A program made the position numbers and the translations under genes. The notes beneath the pieces are model-generated. The model was not told the DNA's origin and made no database searches. It worked only from the letters and a program-made list of their open reading frames with translations. This document shows, one piece after another, positions 1-8,947 of a stretch of DNA of 64,000 bases; within the stretch, counting starts at the first letter, position 1; every line of letters begins with the position of its first letter. Source of the DNA: Paucisalibacillus globulus (lineage in GTDB: Bacteria; Bacillota; Bacilli; Bacillales; Amphibacillaceae). The stretch covers positions 186,001 through 250,000 of the forward strand of contig NZ_LT855405.1 of assembly GCF_900184735.1 (NCBI RefSeq), in the 5' to 3' direction.

Positions 1-849
1 AATAAGTAGACAACGAATCTCCTTGTTACTTACTGATCCTAATTCCTTCATTTTTTTATTCATTTCACCCTTAATATTTGGAAAACTCTTCTGTTCATCT
101 TTTAATGGGTAATATTTATATAGAAGAACCCATATTGCCGGAATCAAAATTAACCATAATGGGAATGTATACAAGAACCATTCAAAATAAGTAATATTAA
201 TACCTGCATACCGATTCAATAATTCTACTGTTAATATATTTCCAACCGCAGCTGGTAAAATCGCTGTACCACTGATATTTCCACCAAATGCAACCCCCAT
301 CATAATCATTTTTCGTAGATTACTATTAGGTTTTGCACCGACTGTTTTAACAATTAAGGATGAGATTGGTAGGACTAATGTTGTGCGTACTGCAGTAGAA
401 GGGATAAATAAAGCTTGAATCTGTTGCACGATGATAACACTTCCAAGTAACCCCTTCGCAGTTGCACCCCACTTTCTTACAATAAAATAACTGACTCGTT
501 TGACTAAAGATGTTTCATTAACTGCTTGAGCAATCATCATTCCTCCCACAACGAGATGTGTTGCAGGGGAGGCAAAGCCACTATAAACAATGGATGTATC
601 AAAAATATTAAACACTAATATGAGGACCAAGATGAGTAGGGAAGTTAAACCAATTGGAATCGGTTCAAACGCCCATAGGATAACACCAAAGGTAACAATC
701 GCTGTCATTAGTTTAGCCTCATAAGAGAAGGTATCAGGTAAACCAAACAACAGTATGAAGAACACAGCAGTTGCTGCAAGAAAGCTAACGAACTTTCTAA
801 TTTTCTCTTGGTCTATATGTAAAGAACGATGAATCTCTGATTCTTTCAT
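1..849 (-). CDS. DASS/SLC13-family anion:Na+ symporter, partial (3' end outside window)
   Basis: The reading frame runs from an ATG at 849 to base 1 with no stop, so the C-terminal part is cut by the window edge (283 codons present). A ribosome site AAGGAG lies 11 bases before the ATG. The translation is strongly hydrophobic, with a segment FEPIPIGLTSLL followed by a stretch like PATHLVVGGMMIAQAV and GVAFGGNISGTAILPAAVGN, which fits the Na+-coupled di/tricarboxylate or sulfate symporters (divalent anion:sodium symporter family). It would import carboxylates or another divalent anion across the cytoplasmic membrane. It is upstream of, and on the same strand as, no visible partner inside the window; the TRAP operon stops just before it. 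Substrate cannot be read from the sequence. Confidence 0.8.
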   Translation of the reverse strand, partial: MKESEIHRSLHIDQEKIRKFVSFLAATAVFFILLFGLPDTFSYEAKLMTAIVTFGVILWAFEPIPIGLTSLLILVLILVFNIFDTSIVYSGFASPATHLVVGGMMIAQAVNETSLVKRVSYFIVRKWGATAKGLLGSVIIVQQIQALFIPSTAVRTTLVLPISSLIVKTVGAKPNSNLRKMIMMGVAFGGNISGTAILPAAVGNILTVELLNRYAGINITYFEWFLYTFPLWLILIPAIWVLLYKYYPLKDEQKSFPNIKGEMNKKMKELGSVSNKEIRCLLI

Positions 850-937
850 TGCTGACTCTACTCCTTATTCAGTCAAACCATATATTCAAAATAGGAAAGG
901 ATGCCTAAAAGGCACCCCATCATTTTTTTACCTCAAA

Positions 938-2914
938 CTACCCATTAACAATCTTTTCATGCTCATAGGAATTTTTGTTACGTTTTTTCGCCAAAAATTG
1001 AATGATCAATACAACAGACAGTAGTCCAATACCAATCGCATCGGTTATGGTTCCAGGAATTACTAGTGTGATGGCACTAGCCATGGAAATAATTCGTATT
1101 GGCCAAGCCATATCAGTAAATAAATATCCTTCTAATCCAGAACCGAGTGCGATTACTCCAATTGCAGCTGTTGTAGCTATCCATATAATCTCCCCTGCAC
1201 TTGCATTTTGCATTAAAAGTTCTGGCGAGTATACGAATATATACGGAACCAACACCCCTGCTGCTGCAAGTTTGAGGGATATAAACCCAGTTCGATTTGG
1301 ATTCCCTCCTGATATTCCCGCCCCAGCAAAAGCTGCAAGCGCAACAGGAGGTGTTAAGTTTGCTAGAATACCAAAGTAGAATACAAACATATGAGAAACA
1401 AATGGTTCAATTCCAAATTGAACCAGTGCAGGTGCAGCCATGGAAGATGTAATGATATATGTCGGGATAGATGGTAGTCCCATACCTAAAATAATGGAAG
1501 CAATCATCGTAAAGAATAGGGTTAAGATTAACGTATCTTGACCCAATACTAAAATTGCCGTAGTCATTTTTAAACCGAATCCAGTTAACGAGGCAACTCC
1601 GACAATAATTCCAACCATTGCACAAGCCATTGCCACCCCAACGGCACTTCTCGTTCCATCTTCAAGTGCTTGAATGATTCCTTTTAAATTCAGTCGAGTT
1701 TTTTTCCGTAACATGGCAACAACAACCGTAGAAATGATTGCCCATGCCGCAGCATAGATAGGTGTAAAGCCACCAAATAGCATGTAAATTAACACAACTA
1801 ATGGAATTAGTAGGTGTCCTCTTTCCTTTAATACATCTAAAATATTAGGCAGTTCTTTTCGCGAAAGACCTTTTAATCCACGCTTTTTAGCCCGTAAATG
1901 AACAACGGTAATTACTCCCATATAATAAAGGATACCTGGTAGAATTGCTGCTATCGCAATATCTTTATATGGCATTCCCAAGGTCTCAGCCATGATAAAT
2001 GCTGTTGCCCCCATAACAGGTGGTAGGATTTGTCCCCCAACAGAAGCCGCTGCTTCAACAGCTCCAGAAAAGTCCTTAGAATAACCGGTACGTTTCATCA
2101 GTGGAATGGTAAACGATCCAGTGGTCACCACATTAGCAATAGCAGATCCGTTAATTGAACCAAGAAATCCACTAGATAAAACAGCAACCTTTGCCGGACC
2201 TCCAGCAGTATGACCAGAAATAGCTAAAGCTGAATCATTAAACAATTGCCCTAGTCCGGTACGATTTAAGAAAGAACCAAATAATACAAATAAGAATATA
2301 AAAGTAGCGGATACACCAATTGCTGTCCCGAATATCCCTTCAGTGGTTGTATACATATAGGTGGCAATATCTTCAATTGAATATCCACGGTGTGCGATTA
2401 TTCGAGGAAGATATGGACCGAAATAGGCATATAACAGGAATAAGGAACTCAAAATAGTTAATCCCATCCCTACAACACGGCGTCCTCCTTCAAGAACGAG
2501 GATAACCATTAATAAACTAAAAACAATATCAGTGGTACTTGGTAATCCCATTCGATTTACAATTCCCATATAATCAATGAATATATAGGCAATGGTTGAA
2601 AGGGCCAAAACGGCAAGCATAAAGTCAATGACCGATGCCCGGTTCTGTGGAGCTTTCTTGCGTGATGGATAAAGCAAGAATACTAGAACTAAAATGACAC
2701 CAGTATGTAGTGCACGATGTTTCAAGGTGACTAGAGGACCTGCAAATGATGTGTACAAATGAAAAAGTGCTAATCCAACGGCAAAAAACGTAACAAGTCG
2801 AACCATCCACGGAATATTGAAATGACGGAATCGCGATTCTGTATCAAATTTCTCGAGGAGTTTCTTTTGCTCTTCAACTGATAATTCTTCTACTGGTTTT
2901 ACAGCTTCACTCAT
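938..2914 (-). CDS. TRAP transporter fused permease (4TM/12TM, TAXI type)
   Basis: 658 aa. The N-terminal part (about residues 35-120) has four hydrophobic segments equivalent to the small DctQ subunit, and the remainder (about 130-560) is a DctM-like large permease with the typical LGMGLPSIPTYIITSSMAAPAL-region and repeated GGQILPPVMGATAF/ANLTPPVALAAFAGAG motifs, followed by extra C-terminal membrane segments. Fused permeases of this kind work with TAXI-family binding proteins, and one is encoded just upstream (3444-4421). The ATG is preceded by GGGAGGG at good spacing. It forms the last gene of a three-gene operon. Family knowledge: secondary, ion-driven, high-affinity uptake of carboxylates such as glutamate or dicarboxylic acids. 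The real substrate is not known. Confidence 0.93.
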   Translation of the reverse strand: MSEAVKPVEELSVEEQKKLLEKFDTESRFRHFNIPWMVRLVTFFAVGLALFHLYTSFAGPLVTLKHRALHTGVILVLVFLLYPSRKKAPQNRASVIDFMLAVLALSTIAYIFIDYMGIVNRMGLPSTTDIVFSLLMVILVLEGGRRVVGMGLTILSSLFLLYAYFGPYLPRIIAHRGYSIEDIATYMYTTTEGIFGTAIGVSATFIFLFVLFGSFLNRTGLGQLFNDSALAISGHTAGGPAKVAVLSSGFLGSINGSAIANVVTTGSFTIPLMKRTGYSKDFSGAVEAAASVGGQILPPVMGATAFIMAETLGMPYKDIAIAAILPGILYYMGVITVVHLRAKKRGLKGLSRKELPNILDVLKERGHLLIPLVVLIYMLFGGFTPIYAAAWAIISTVVVAMLRKKTRLNLKGIIQALEDGTRSAVGVAMACAMVGIIVGVASLTGFGLKMTTAILVLGQDTLILTLFFTMIASIILGMGLPSIPTYIITSSMAAPALVQFGIEPFVSHMFVFYFGILANLTPPVALAAFAGAGISGGNPNRTGFISLKLAAAGVLVPYIFVYSPELLMQNASAGEIIWIATTAAIGVIALGSGLEGYLFTDMAWPIRIISMASAITLVIPGTITDAIGIGLLSVVLIIQFLAKKRNKNSYEHEKIVNG

Positions 2915-2932
2915 TGGGTTTATCCCTCCCTG

Positions 2933-3424
2933 CTATGATAATAATGAGAATTGGAGCCATTCAAAAATGGATAATGTTTCATATTTAATTTGAACATGAT
3001 TATAGTCTGGAACATAGTTTTTTAGAGGATATTTCGTAGTACCATCTTCAATGTAGTACTCTGAAATCGGTACATAGTAAAGGGAATAATATGGTACCTC
3101 TCGCTTTATTCCAGTTACTCGAATAAACCCATTTTGTAGAATGTCAACCTTACCATCCGCATCTGGCGTACCAGCCCCATAGGATTTATACATAGTAGAT
3201 TCTAAGGTTAATGCATCATTATCCAATATTGCATAAGTTTCCTTCCACGGTGTAAGTTCAACAGAATGCCGCCAACCAACCGTGACAGTATCTCCTTGCC
3301 AACTAAAGAAGTGATATGGCTTCCCTTCTAGATTGGTTAATATAATCCCTGATTGCACTGGAATCAGAAAGATTCCAGTAGCAATCAGAATTAGAATCAC
3401 GATGATGATTACTCTTCTCTGCAT
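2933..3424 (-). CDS. DUF1850 domain protein, TRAP-associated
   Basis: 163 aa with one N-terminal membrane anchor (RRVIIIVILILIATGIFLI) and an exported remainder carrying the typical DUF1850 start, a segment GDTVTVGWRHSVELTPWKETY. Proteins of this family are regularly encoded between a TAXI binding protein and a fused TRAP permease, exactly as here (18 bp to the permease, 19 bp to the binding protein). The ATG at 3424 has AGAAGG upstream. Its role is not established; an accessory function in TRAP assembly or substrate handling on the outer membrane face is inference from the constant neighbourhood. Confidence 0.85.
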   Translation of the reverse strand: MQRRVIIIVILILIATGIFLIPVQSGIILTNLEGKPYHFFSWQGDTVTVGWRHSVELTPWKETYAILDNDALTLESTMYKSYGAGTPDADGKVDILQNGFIRVTGIKREVPYYSLYYVPISEYYIEDGTTKYPLKNYVPDYNHVQIKYETLSIFEWLQFSLLS

Positions 3425-3443
3425 ATAAATTCCTTCTTATACG

Positions 3444-4421
3444 TTATTCCGATATCCCTTGCTCATCAAAATACTTCTTAGCACCAGGATGAAGTGGTGC
3501 AGGTAAGTTCTTCAAAGCATTTTTAATATCGATATCCTTTGCAGCATTATGTGTATCCTTTAATGTATCAAGATTTTCAAAAAATCCCTTTGTTAACTCA
3601 TACACGACTTCATCAGAGACTTCACTATGAGTTAACAGTACATTGTTAACCCCAATAGTAGGTGTATCCGCATCTAACCCATATACATCCGCACCAACTG
3701 TTGCTGGGAAGAATGACGGGTAGTTCTCTTGCATCTCTAACACTTTTTCCTCTGCGATTTCAACAACTACAATATCATTCGTAGTTTGAAGTTCCATGAC
3801 ACCAGCATTTGGTAGTCCTGAAGAAATGACAACAGCATCAATTGTGCCATTCTTAATTCCTTCTACACCTTCAGCAAATGAAAGGAAATCTTCATTGATA
3901 TCGTCATAGCTCATTCCATAGGCTTCAAGGACACGTTTAGCACTAATTTCTGTACCAGATGCAGGAGCACCTACAGCAACACTTTTATCTTTTAGGTCTT
4001 CAATGGTTTTAATTCCAGAATCCGCTGTAGCTACAATTTGAAGATAGTTTGGATATAAGGAAGCAATGGAACGAACATTTTCTTGTGCTCCTTGCTCTTC
4101 AAAACTATCAATGCCTTTATATCCATCCTCAGCCGCATCCCCCATGGAGAATCCAACCTCTGCGTCCCCTTTATTTAATGTTGTAATATTGGCAGCAGAA
4201 GCAGCCGTCGATTGACTATTCGCATTCGCACCCATCTCTTGGTAGATTTTAGCCATTGCTCCACCTAATGGAAAATACACTCCTGATGAACCACCAGTTA
4301 GAACGGTAATGAATTCACCTTCCAAAGAAGAACCGTCATCCGATCCACCAGCTTTGTCGCTACATGCACCTAATACAAGAATTAGTGCTACAAACAAGCT
4401 AAAAAATAATGTCTTTTTCAT
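3444..4421 (-). CDS. TAXI family TRAP transporter solute-binding lipoprotein
   Basis: 325 aa from the chosen start. A longer frame begins at 4436, but the strong ribosome site GGAGGGG overlaps that codon and sits six bases before the ATG at 4421, which starts a standard lipoprotein signal MKKTLFFSLFVALILVLGAC with the Cys at residue 20. The mature part has the family pattern: LTGGSSGVYFPLGGAMAKI near the N-terminus, ANITTLNKGDAEVGF, and SVAVGAPASGTEISAKRVLEAYG in the middle. It captures the solute outside the membrane and hands it to the fused permease at 938-2914. First gene of the operon, behind a promoter-like site and a leader hairpin (see those entries). Confidence 0.94.
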   Translation of the reverse strand: MKKTLFFSLFVALILVLGACSDKAGGSDDGSSLEGEFITVLTGGSSGVYFPLGGAMAKIYQEMGANANSQSTAASAANITTLNKGDAEVGFSMGDAAEDGYKGIDSFEEQGAQENVRSIASLYPNYLQIVATADSGIKTIEDLKDKSVAVGAPASGTEISAKRVLEAYGMSYDDINEDFLSFAEGVEGIKNGTIDAVVISSGLPNAGVMELQTTNDIVVVEIAEEKVLEMQENYPSFFPATVGADVYGLDADTPTIGVNNVLLTHSEVSDEVVYELTKGFFENLDTLKDTHNAAKDIDIKNALKNLPAPLHPGAKKYFDEQGISE

Positions 4422-4525
4422 TAATTTCCCCTCCATTAATTTATTGATATTTTAAATCCTATATGTATAGGATTTAATAAAATAGGTTGTTAGAACCATC
4501 CGTAAACGCTTTCATATTAGAACAG

Positions 4526-4581
4526 AAAAAAAACACCAAAAAGTAAGAACACTTTCTTTCGATGTCTTACCCCGGTGTTTT
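4526..4581 (-). terminator. Leader hairpin with T-run upstream of the TAXI TRAP operon (possible attenuator)
   Basis: On the minus strand AAAACACC (4574-4581, read in reverse) pairs with GGTGTTTT (4530-4537), and an inner stem is formed by GTAAGACA against TGTTCTTAC. It is followed by a run of eight T. It is too far from the end of the preceding gene, which already has its own terminator, and lies downstream of a plausible promoter, so it may be conditional. No known riboswitch aptamer was recognised beside it. Confidence 0.6.
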
Positions 4582-4646
4582 ATAAAACATAACGAATAAT
4601 TACAAAAAACTTTCGGAAAACTTTTAATATTTATTTCATACTGTTC

Positions 4647-4675
4647 ATAATAATACATTTATTTGGAATTGTAAA
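4647..4675 (-). promoter_or_regulatory. Sigma-A-type promoter for the TAXI TRAP operon
   Basis: Minus strand TTTACA, 17-base spacer, TATTAT. Transcripts would start near 4640 and have a leader of about 220 bases containing the hairpin at 4526-4581. Confidence 0.5.
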
Positions 4676-4695
4676 TAATATTTTGCCAACTTGTT

Positions 4696-4750
4696 TCAAA
4701 AAATAAAACGCATCTAGTTTTAGGTTTGTTCTGTCCTATTATAGATGCGT
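4696..4750 (-). terminator. Rho-independent terminator of the AbrB-like gene
   Basis: Nine-base stem (ACGCATCTA and TAGATGCGT) followed on the minus strand by a T-rich run, directly after the stop at 4757. Confidence 0.8.
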
Positions 4751-4756
4751 AAAAAT

Positions 4757-5821
4757 TCAATTTGGTGTACTTTGAAGCTTTGTTTTTCTATTAAACCACC
4801 ATTTTAAGGTTACAGGTACAAGTAATACAATTAACAAGATTCTTGTAAGTTGTAGAGCACTTACAACTGCGGGATCCCCTCCAACATTATATGCAGTTAA
4901 TACCATTTCAAAAAATCCACCTGGAGCTATTCCTAGCATAGCGGTTGCTAAATCTAATGATGTAAATGTTGCTAACAATGCCCCTAAACCAAACGATATT
5001 CCGATAATAGTAATAGATAGGCCGAAATAGACAAAAGTATATTTTCCTCCTATTTTTAAATCCTTAAACAGAATATCTTTTCCAAGACTTGCACCAACTG
5101 CTATCTGTCCTGCATTCATCAGAATAGAAGGAATAGAATGAAGTTCGATTGGGCTTACATTAAGTATTGCTGTTACCCCAAGAGCACCAATAATAATCCC
5201 AGCAGGAATTTTCTTTCGTAGAAATACAGAAGCCAGCACTGGAAGTATAAACCATACGTAACTTACATTATCTGTGGAAGTTATACTTACTTCTTGTTTT
5301 AACCTTATCCCTTCTGTATCCCCAAGAAAATAGATCATTATTGGTGGTATGGTAAATAGCACCGTTACTAGACGGATGGTCTGAAAAATGACTACTAACG
5401 ATATATTTCCTTTTAACGACTCACTAGCAATGGCCATTTCAGATAATCCCCCTGGGATACAGGAGAATACACTCGTAACCTTGTCCACTCGAATCCACCT
5501 TGTTACCAGCATACCAAGTAAGATACAAGCTAAGATTAATAGGCACGTAACGGCAATATATGGTAGCAGATATGGGATAACGGTTTGAAGAGTTTGCTTC
5601 GTAAAATATAAACCAAAATAGATTCCTAGAATAATAAAGCCAGTGTCGCGAATGTAATGAGGGATGATCAACCTTCTTTTCGTTACACCCTGCCAAATCA
5701 TGACAAATGTTAAAGGACCTAAAATCCATGGTAGCGGCGTTGTCAGTAAGAAAAATATGTACCCACCAATAATAGCGATAATTGCTGCTTCTACTAATGA
5801 AAAAATAACTTTAGATGACAT
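4757..5821 (-). CDS. AbrB-family (PF05145) membrane protein
   Basis: 354 aa, about ten hydrophobic segments in two similar halves. Both halves carry the family signature: CIPGGLSEMAIASES near residue 120 and GIAPGGFFEMVLTAYNVGGDPA near residue 300. Despite the name, this family has nothing to do with the DNA-binding AbrB of Bacillus; older annotations call it a putative ammonia monooxygenase. Proteins of this type often sit beside tripartite tricarboxylate or TRAP transporter genes, as here, so a transport-related role is plausible but unproven. Ribosome site AAGGAG precedes the ATG. It has its own terminator and is a separate unit from the TRAP operon. Confidence 0.85.
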   Translation of the reverse strand: MSSKVIFSLVEAAIIAIIGGYIFFLLTTPLPWILGPLTFVMIWQGVTKRRLIIPHYIRDTGFIILGIYFGLYFTKQTLQTVIPYLLPYIAVTCLLILACILLGMLVTRWIRVDKVTSVFSCIPGGLSEMAIASESLKGNISLVVIFQTIRLVTVLFTIPPIMIYFLGDTEGIRLKQEVSITSTDNVSYVWFILPVLASVFLRKKIPAGIIIGALGVTAILNVSPIELHSIPSILMNAGQIAVGASLGKDILFKDLKIGGKYTFVYFGLSITIIGISFGLGALLATFTSLDLATAMLGIAPGGFFEMVLTAYNVGGDPAVVSALQLTRILLIVLLVPVTLKWWFNRKTKLQSTPN

Positions 5822-5987
5822 CAGGTAAAAGACTCCTTTTAGTTCAAATCAATATATCTAAACTTATCATGCCATCCAAAGTTGAACAAGCGTGTTTCCC
5901 AAAGACCTCTGATGGGCCCTTTGAATAGCAAGGATTATTACCGTCCATAATGAATACGAAGCAATTGATTATGAGAGGGATAAACTT

Positions 5988-6449
5988 ATGGATAAACAAC
6001 AAAAAGCTTTTATCAATCGGAATATAATTTCTGGAGTTTTGTTTGGACTAGGGCTGGTTGCATTTTTAGATGAAGCAATTTTTCACCAGATTCTTCATTG
6101 GCACAATTTCTATGACAAGTCTACAACGAGTGTAGGACTCATCTCTGACGGTGTGTTTCATGTATTTAGCTGGTTTGCAACAGTTGGGGGACTATACTTA
6201 GTAGCCGATTTAAGAAGGAGAGACGCGTTTTTTTATCCGATATGGCAGGGAAGTGTGTTATTCGGTGGAGGTGCCTTTAATCTATATGATGGAATTATTC
6301 AGCATAAAATCATGCGTATCCACCAAATCCGTTATGTGGAAAACATAATCGTCTATGACGTCATCTGGAATCTCCTTGCCGCATCACTAATGCTTATTGG
6401 TATTTCGATTGTATTAAAATCTAGGCGTAAGGTATTGGATAAAAAGTGA
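5988..6449 (+). CDS. DUF2243 membrane protein
   Basis: 153 aa with four membrane segments. The conserved family features are visible: FGLGLVAFLDEAIFHQILHWHNFYD near residue 20, SDGVFHVFSW, and GAFNLYDGIIQHKIMRIHQIRY, with His residues placed near the membrane faces. The His-rich pattern suggests metal or haem handling but no activity is established for the family. The stop codon overlaps the GTG start of ctaG (GTGA), implying translational coupling. The pair is a common arrangement in Bacillaceae and points to a role in terminal oxidase biogenesis; that link is inference. Confidence 0.85.
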   Translation: MDKQQKAFINRNIISGVLFGLGLVAFLDEAIFHQILHWHNFYDKSTTSVGLISDGVFHVFSWFATVGGLYLVADLRRRDAFFYPIWQGSVLFGGGAFNLYDGIIQHKIMRIHQIRYVENIIVYDVIWNLLAASLMLIGISIVLKSRRKVLDKK

Positions 6450-7252
6450 GCGACCAACACCTAACCTACACCATTAATCAAACTATCGAAATACTATTGG
6501 CAGTTCCATTTATAGTTGGATTAATCGGCTATCTTTTTGCAGTTTACGTTTCCAATCGAAAGTTTAAGAAATGGCCTTTCTATCGGACTATTTTATTTAT
6601 ACTTGGGATTATCAGTGCATTGATTGCTGTTACAGGTCCAATAGCAAGACTTGCACATCACGATTTTGGTGTCCATATGATAACTCATTTATTGCTTGGA
6701 ATGTTAGCACCATTACTAATCGTATTAAGTACTCCAATGACTATTTTTCTTCGTGCCCTATCTACACAGCATGCAAGAAAAGTAACAACATTTTTAAAGA
6801 GAAGGCCAATTCAATGGCTGCACCATCCCTTTATAACTTCCATCTTAAATATGGGTGGGTTGTGGCTGTTATATACAACGAACCTCTATTCCACTATGCA
6901 TGAAAGTACTCTATTATTTCTTTTTATTCATATCCATGTCTTTCTAGCAGGATATCTATTTACCATATCTATAATATACATGGATCCAATACCACTACGT
7001 CATAGCTTTATGTACCGTTCTATTATACTAATAATAGCTTTAGCGTCACATGCAATCCTAGCAAAATTCATTTATGCTTATCCACCAGATGGTGTACCAC
7101 CAAATAAAGCTGAATTAGGTGGCATGTTGATGTACTATGGTGGAGATGCTGTTGATTTAATAATAATTATTATCCTTTGCCATCAATGGTTTAAAGCTAC
7201 GAAGCCAAGATATAACCAATCCATAGGAGAGGTTAAAAGTAAATCAATCTAG
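6446..7252 (+). CDS. ctaG: Cytochrome c oxidase assembly factor CtaG (caa3-type)
   Basis: 268 aa with seven predicted membrane segments. Visible family motifs are GPIARLAHHDFGVHMITHLLLGMLAPLL and, in the later part, YMDPIPLRHSFMYR and PPDGVPPNKAELGGMLMYYGGDAVDLIIIIILCHQW. CtaG is needed for active caa3 cytochrome c oxidase, probably for copper centre assembly, in the cytoplasmic membrane. Start is GTG at 6446, embedded in the stop of the preceding gene, without a strong ribosome site of its own. No cta structural genes are in the window, so this is a detached copy. Confidence 0.88.
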   Translation: MSDQHLTYTINQTIEILLAVPFIVGLIGYLFAVYVSNRKFKKWPFYRTILFILGIISALIAVTGPIARLAHHDFGVHMITHLLLGMLAPLLIVLSTPMTIFLRALSTQHARKVTTFLKRRPIQWLHHPFITSILNMGGLWLLYTTNLYSTMHESTLLFLFIHIHVFLAGYLFTISIIYMDPIPLRHSFMYRSIILIIALASHAILAKFIYAYPPDGVPPNKAELGGMLMYYGGDAVDLIIIIILCHQWFKATKPRYNQSIGEVKSKSI

Positions 7253-7279
7253 CAATATATTGTAGACAATATACAACAA

Positions 7280-7309
7280 GTGACAGATATCATCTTTTTC
7301 CGTTATAAT
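7280..7309 (+). promoter_or_regulatory. Promoter for proline dehydrogenase
   Basis: GTGACA, 18-base spacer, TATAAT, ending 30 bases before the start codon. Confidence 0.55.
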
Positions 7310-7338
7310 AAAAGAAAAAAGCAAATGAGGTATGCATA

Positions 7339-8313
7339 ATGAACTTAAAAGATTTCTTCATTGGTATGTCACAGAATCAATTTTTAAATACAACTGCAAA
7401 AAAATACGGTTTGAAATTAGGTGCCCAATCTGTTGTTGCGGGTACTAATATTCAAGATATGATTCAAAGTGTAAAAGAATTAAATAACAATGGTATCTCT
7501 GCAACCATTGATAACTTAGGGGAATTTGTATTAGAGGAATCAGAAGCTCTAAAGGCAAAGAACCAAATCTTAGAAGTTATCGAAGCAATTCATACTAATA
7601 ATGCTGATGCTCATATTTCTTTAAAGCCAACACAACTTGGGCTTGATATCGATTATGAGTTTTGTAAGCAGAACTTAAAAGAAATCGTTTCCAAAGCGAA
7701 AGAATATGATATTTTCATTAATTTCGACATGGAAGATTACGGCCATTTAAAGCCCTCTTTTGATTTAATTGACGAGCTATCTGTTGATTACGACAATATT
7801 GGAACTGTTATTCAAGCGTATTTCTATGAATCAGTGAAGAATATTGAAAAATATAAGGATTACCGCCTTCGTATTGTTAAAGGTGCTTATAAAGAACCTG
7901 AATCTGTTGCATTCCAAGATAAGAAAGATATTGATCAAAATTTCTTAAAGCTAATCGAGTATCACTTACTTAGTGGAAAATTCACGTCCATTGCAACACA
8001 TGATCACAGGGTTATTAATCATGTAAAGGAATTTGTAAAAGAAAACAATATTCCATTAGATAAATTTGAATTCCAAATGCTTTACGGATTCCGTAAAGAT
8101 ATGCAACTGGATTTGGCAAAAGAAGGTTATAACTTCTGTACCTACGTACCATTTGGTGATGACTGGTATGGCTACTACATGCGCCGCCTAGCTGAACGCC
8201 CACAAAACATTAACTTAGTGGTGAAACAAGTATTTAACAAGAAAACAAACACTGTTCTAGGAGTTGCTGCAGGTGCGTTTGTTTTAGGTAGATTGACTAA
8301 GAAAAAGAAATAA
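7339..8313 (+). CDS. putB: Proline dehydrogenase
   Basis: 324 aa. FAD-dependent oxidation of L-proline to pyrroline-5-carboxylate, first step of proline use. The barrel motifs are present: SLKPTQLGLDID, INFDMEDYGH, LRIVKGAYKEPESVAFQDK, ATHDHRVI, FEFQMLYGFRKDMQ, and the substrate-binding YVPFGDDWYGYYMRRLAERPQN. Stand-alone enzymes in Bacilli are usually about 305 aa; this one ends with an extra hydrophobic stretch (NTVLGVAAGAFVLGRLTKKKK) that looks like a single membrane anchor with a basic tail. No pyrroline-5-carboxylate dehydrogenase or proline permease gene is adjacent; it is monocistronic, with a good promoter and terminator. Proline is also a compatible solute in salt-tolerant Bacillaceae. 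Confidence 0.93.
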   Translation: MNLKDFFIGMSQNQFLNTTAKKYGLKLGAQSVVAGTNIQDMIQSVKELNNNGISATIDNLGEFVLEESEALKAKNQILEVIEAIHTNNADAHISLKPTQLGLDIDYEFCKQNLKEIVSKAKEYDIFINFDMEDYGHLKPSFDLIDELSVDYDNIGTVIQAYFYESVKNIEKYKDYRLRIVKGAYKEPESVAFQDKKDIDQNFLKLIEYHLLSGKFTSIATHDHRVINHVKEFVKENNIPLDKFEFQMLYGFRKDMQLDLAKEGYNFCTYVPFGDDWYGYYMRRLAERPQNINLVVKQVFNKKTNTVLGVAAGAFVLGRLTKKKK

Positions 8314-8323
8314 ATATGTGGAA

Positions 8324-8359
8324 ATACTCCAGCTATTATACAAGCTGGAGTATTTTTTT
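8324..8359 (+). terminator. Terminator of proline dehydrogenase
   Basis: Perfect 11-base stem ATACTCCAGCT / AGCTGGAGTAT followed by six T. Confidence 0.92.
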
Positions 8360-8450
8360 ATGAGGAATTCTACTATACTAAAGATCCAACTTTTCACCTA
8401 TTATTTAAGGAGATGACTTTCTAGAAGATCAATGATAATTACATAATTTG

Positions 8451-8863
8451 TTAGAGACTGTGGAGTTAATAATTTATTTTGGGTGCAACATAGCCGCTAC
8501 GGAAATACACTCCGCTTTCCACGGGCACGGCCTCAGCCTCCTCGAGGGAAGATCGCCTCTGCGGGGTCTTCGGACACGTGCTATTCCCGTAGGAGTCTCC
8601 GTGTATTTCCTGCGCTAGTATAGAGATTAAATTTAATTTTATATATTTAAATCAAATGCATTTGTATAGAAATTTCTACTAGCGTAGGCAGAATACGGAG
8701 ACTCCTGCGGGAGGATAGGCATAGGTGAGACCCCGCAGTGCGAAAGCACGAGGAGGCTCACCAGCCGCCCGCGGAAAGCGGAGTATTCTGCCGGAGCGGT
8801 ATCATACCACTATATTCTTCAAGAAAGAAAATATATTAGTTGTTACTTCGCAGTTTCTATCAA
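8451..8863. repeat. Modular inverted-repeat element, copy 1 (413 bp)
   Basis: Fills the gap between the convergent proline dehydrogenase and ABC genes. Imperfect terminal inverted repeats of about 22 bases (TTAGAGACTGTGGAGTTAATA at left; ACTTCGCAGTTTCTATCAA at right) enclose two GC-rich arms, each a large hairpin, separated by an AT-rich centre. The left arm is bounded by GGAAATACAC / GTGTATTTCC, the right arm by CAGAATAC / GTATTCTG. The left core is type A (contains GGCCTCAGCCTCCTCGAGG and TTCGGACACGTGCTATTCCC); the right core is type B (contains GGAGGATAGGCATAGGTGAG and GCTCACCAGCCGCCCGCGG). Compared with copies 2 and 3 the cores are swapped between arms. No transposase gene. Three other copies are at 22507, 29655 and 43731. 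Confidence 0.9.
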
Positions 8864-8904
8864 CCGTTAGAATAAAGCAACAATCATTTAAAAACAGCCT
8901 ATTA

Positions 8905-8935
8905 GAAAAAGCCCTCCAATCAGAAGGGCTTTTTC
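8905..8935 (-). terminator. Terminator of the amino acid ABC operon
   Basis: AAAAAGCCCT / AGGGCTTTTT hairpin 13 bases after the stop codon of the ATPase gene; T-runs on both strands, so it may work in both directions. Confidence 0.85.
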
Positions 8936-8947
8936 ATGATATATGTT

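Noticed and set aside
8451-8863. Insertion sequence
   Set aside because: Terminal inverted repeats exist but there is no transposase ORF in any of the four copies and no clear target-site duplication could be read.
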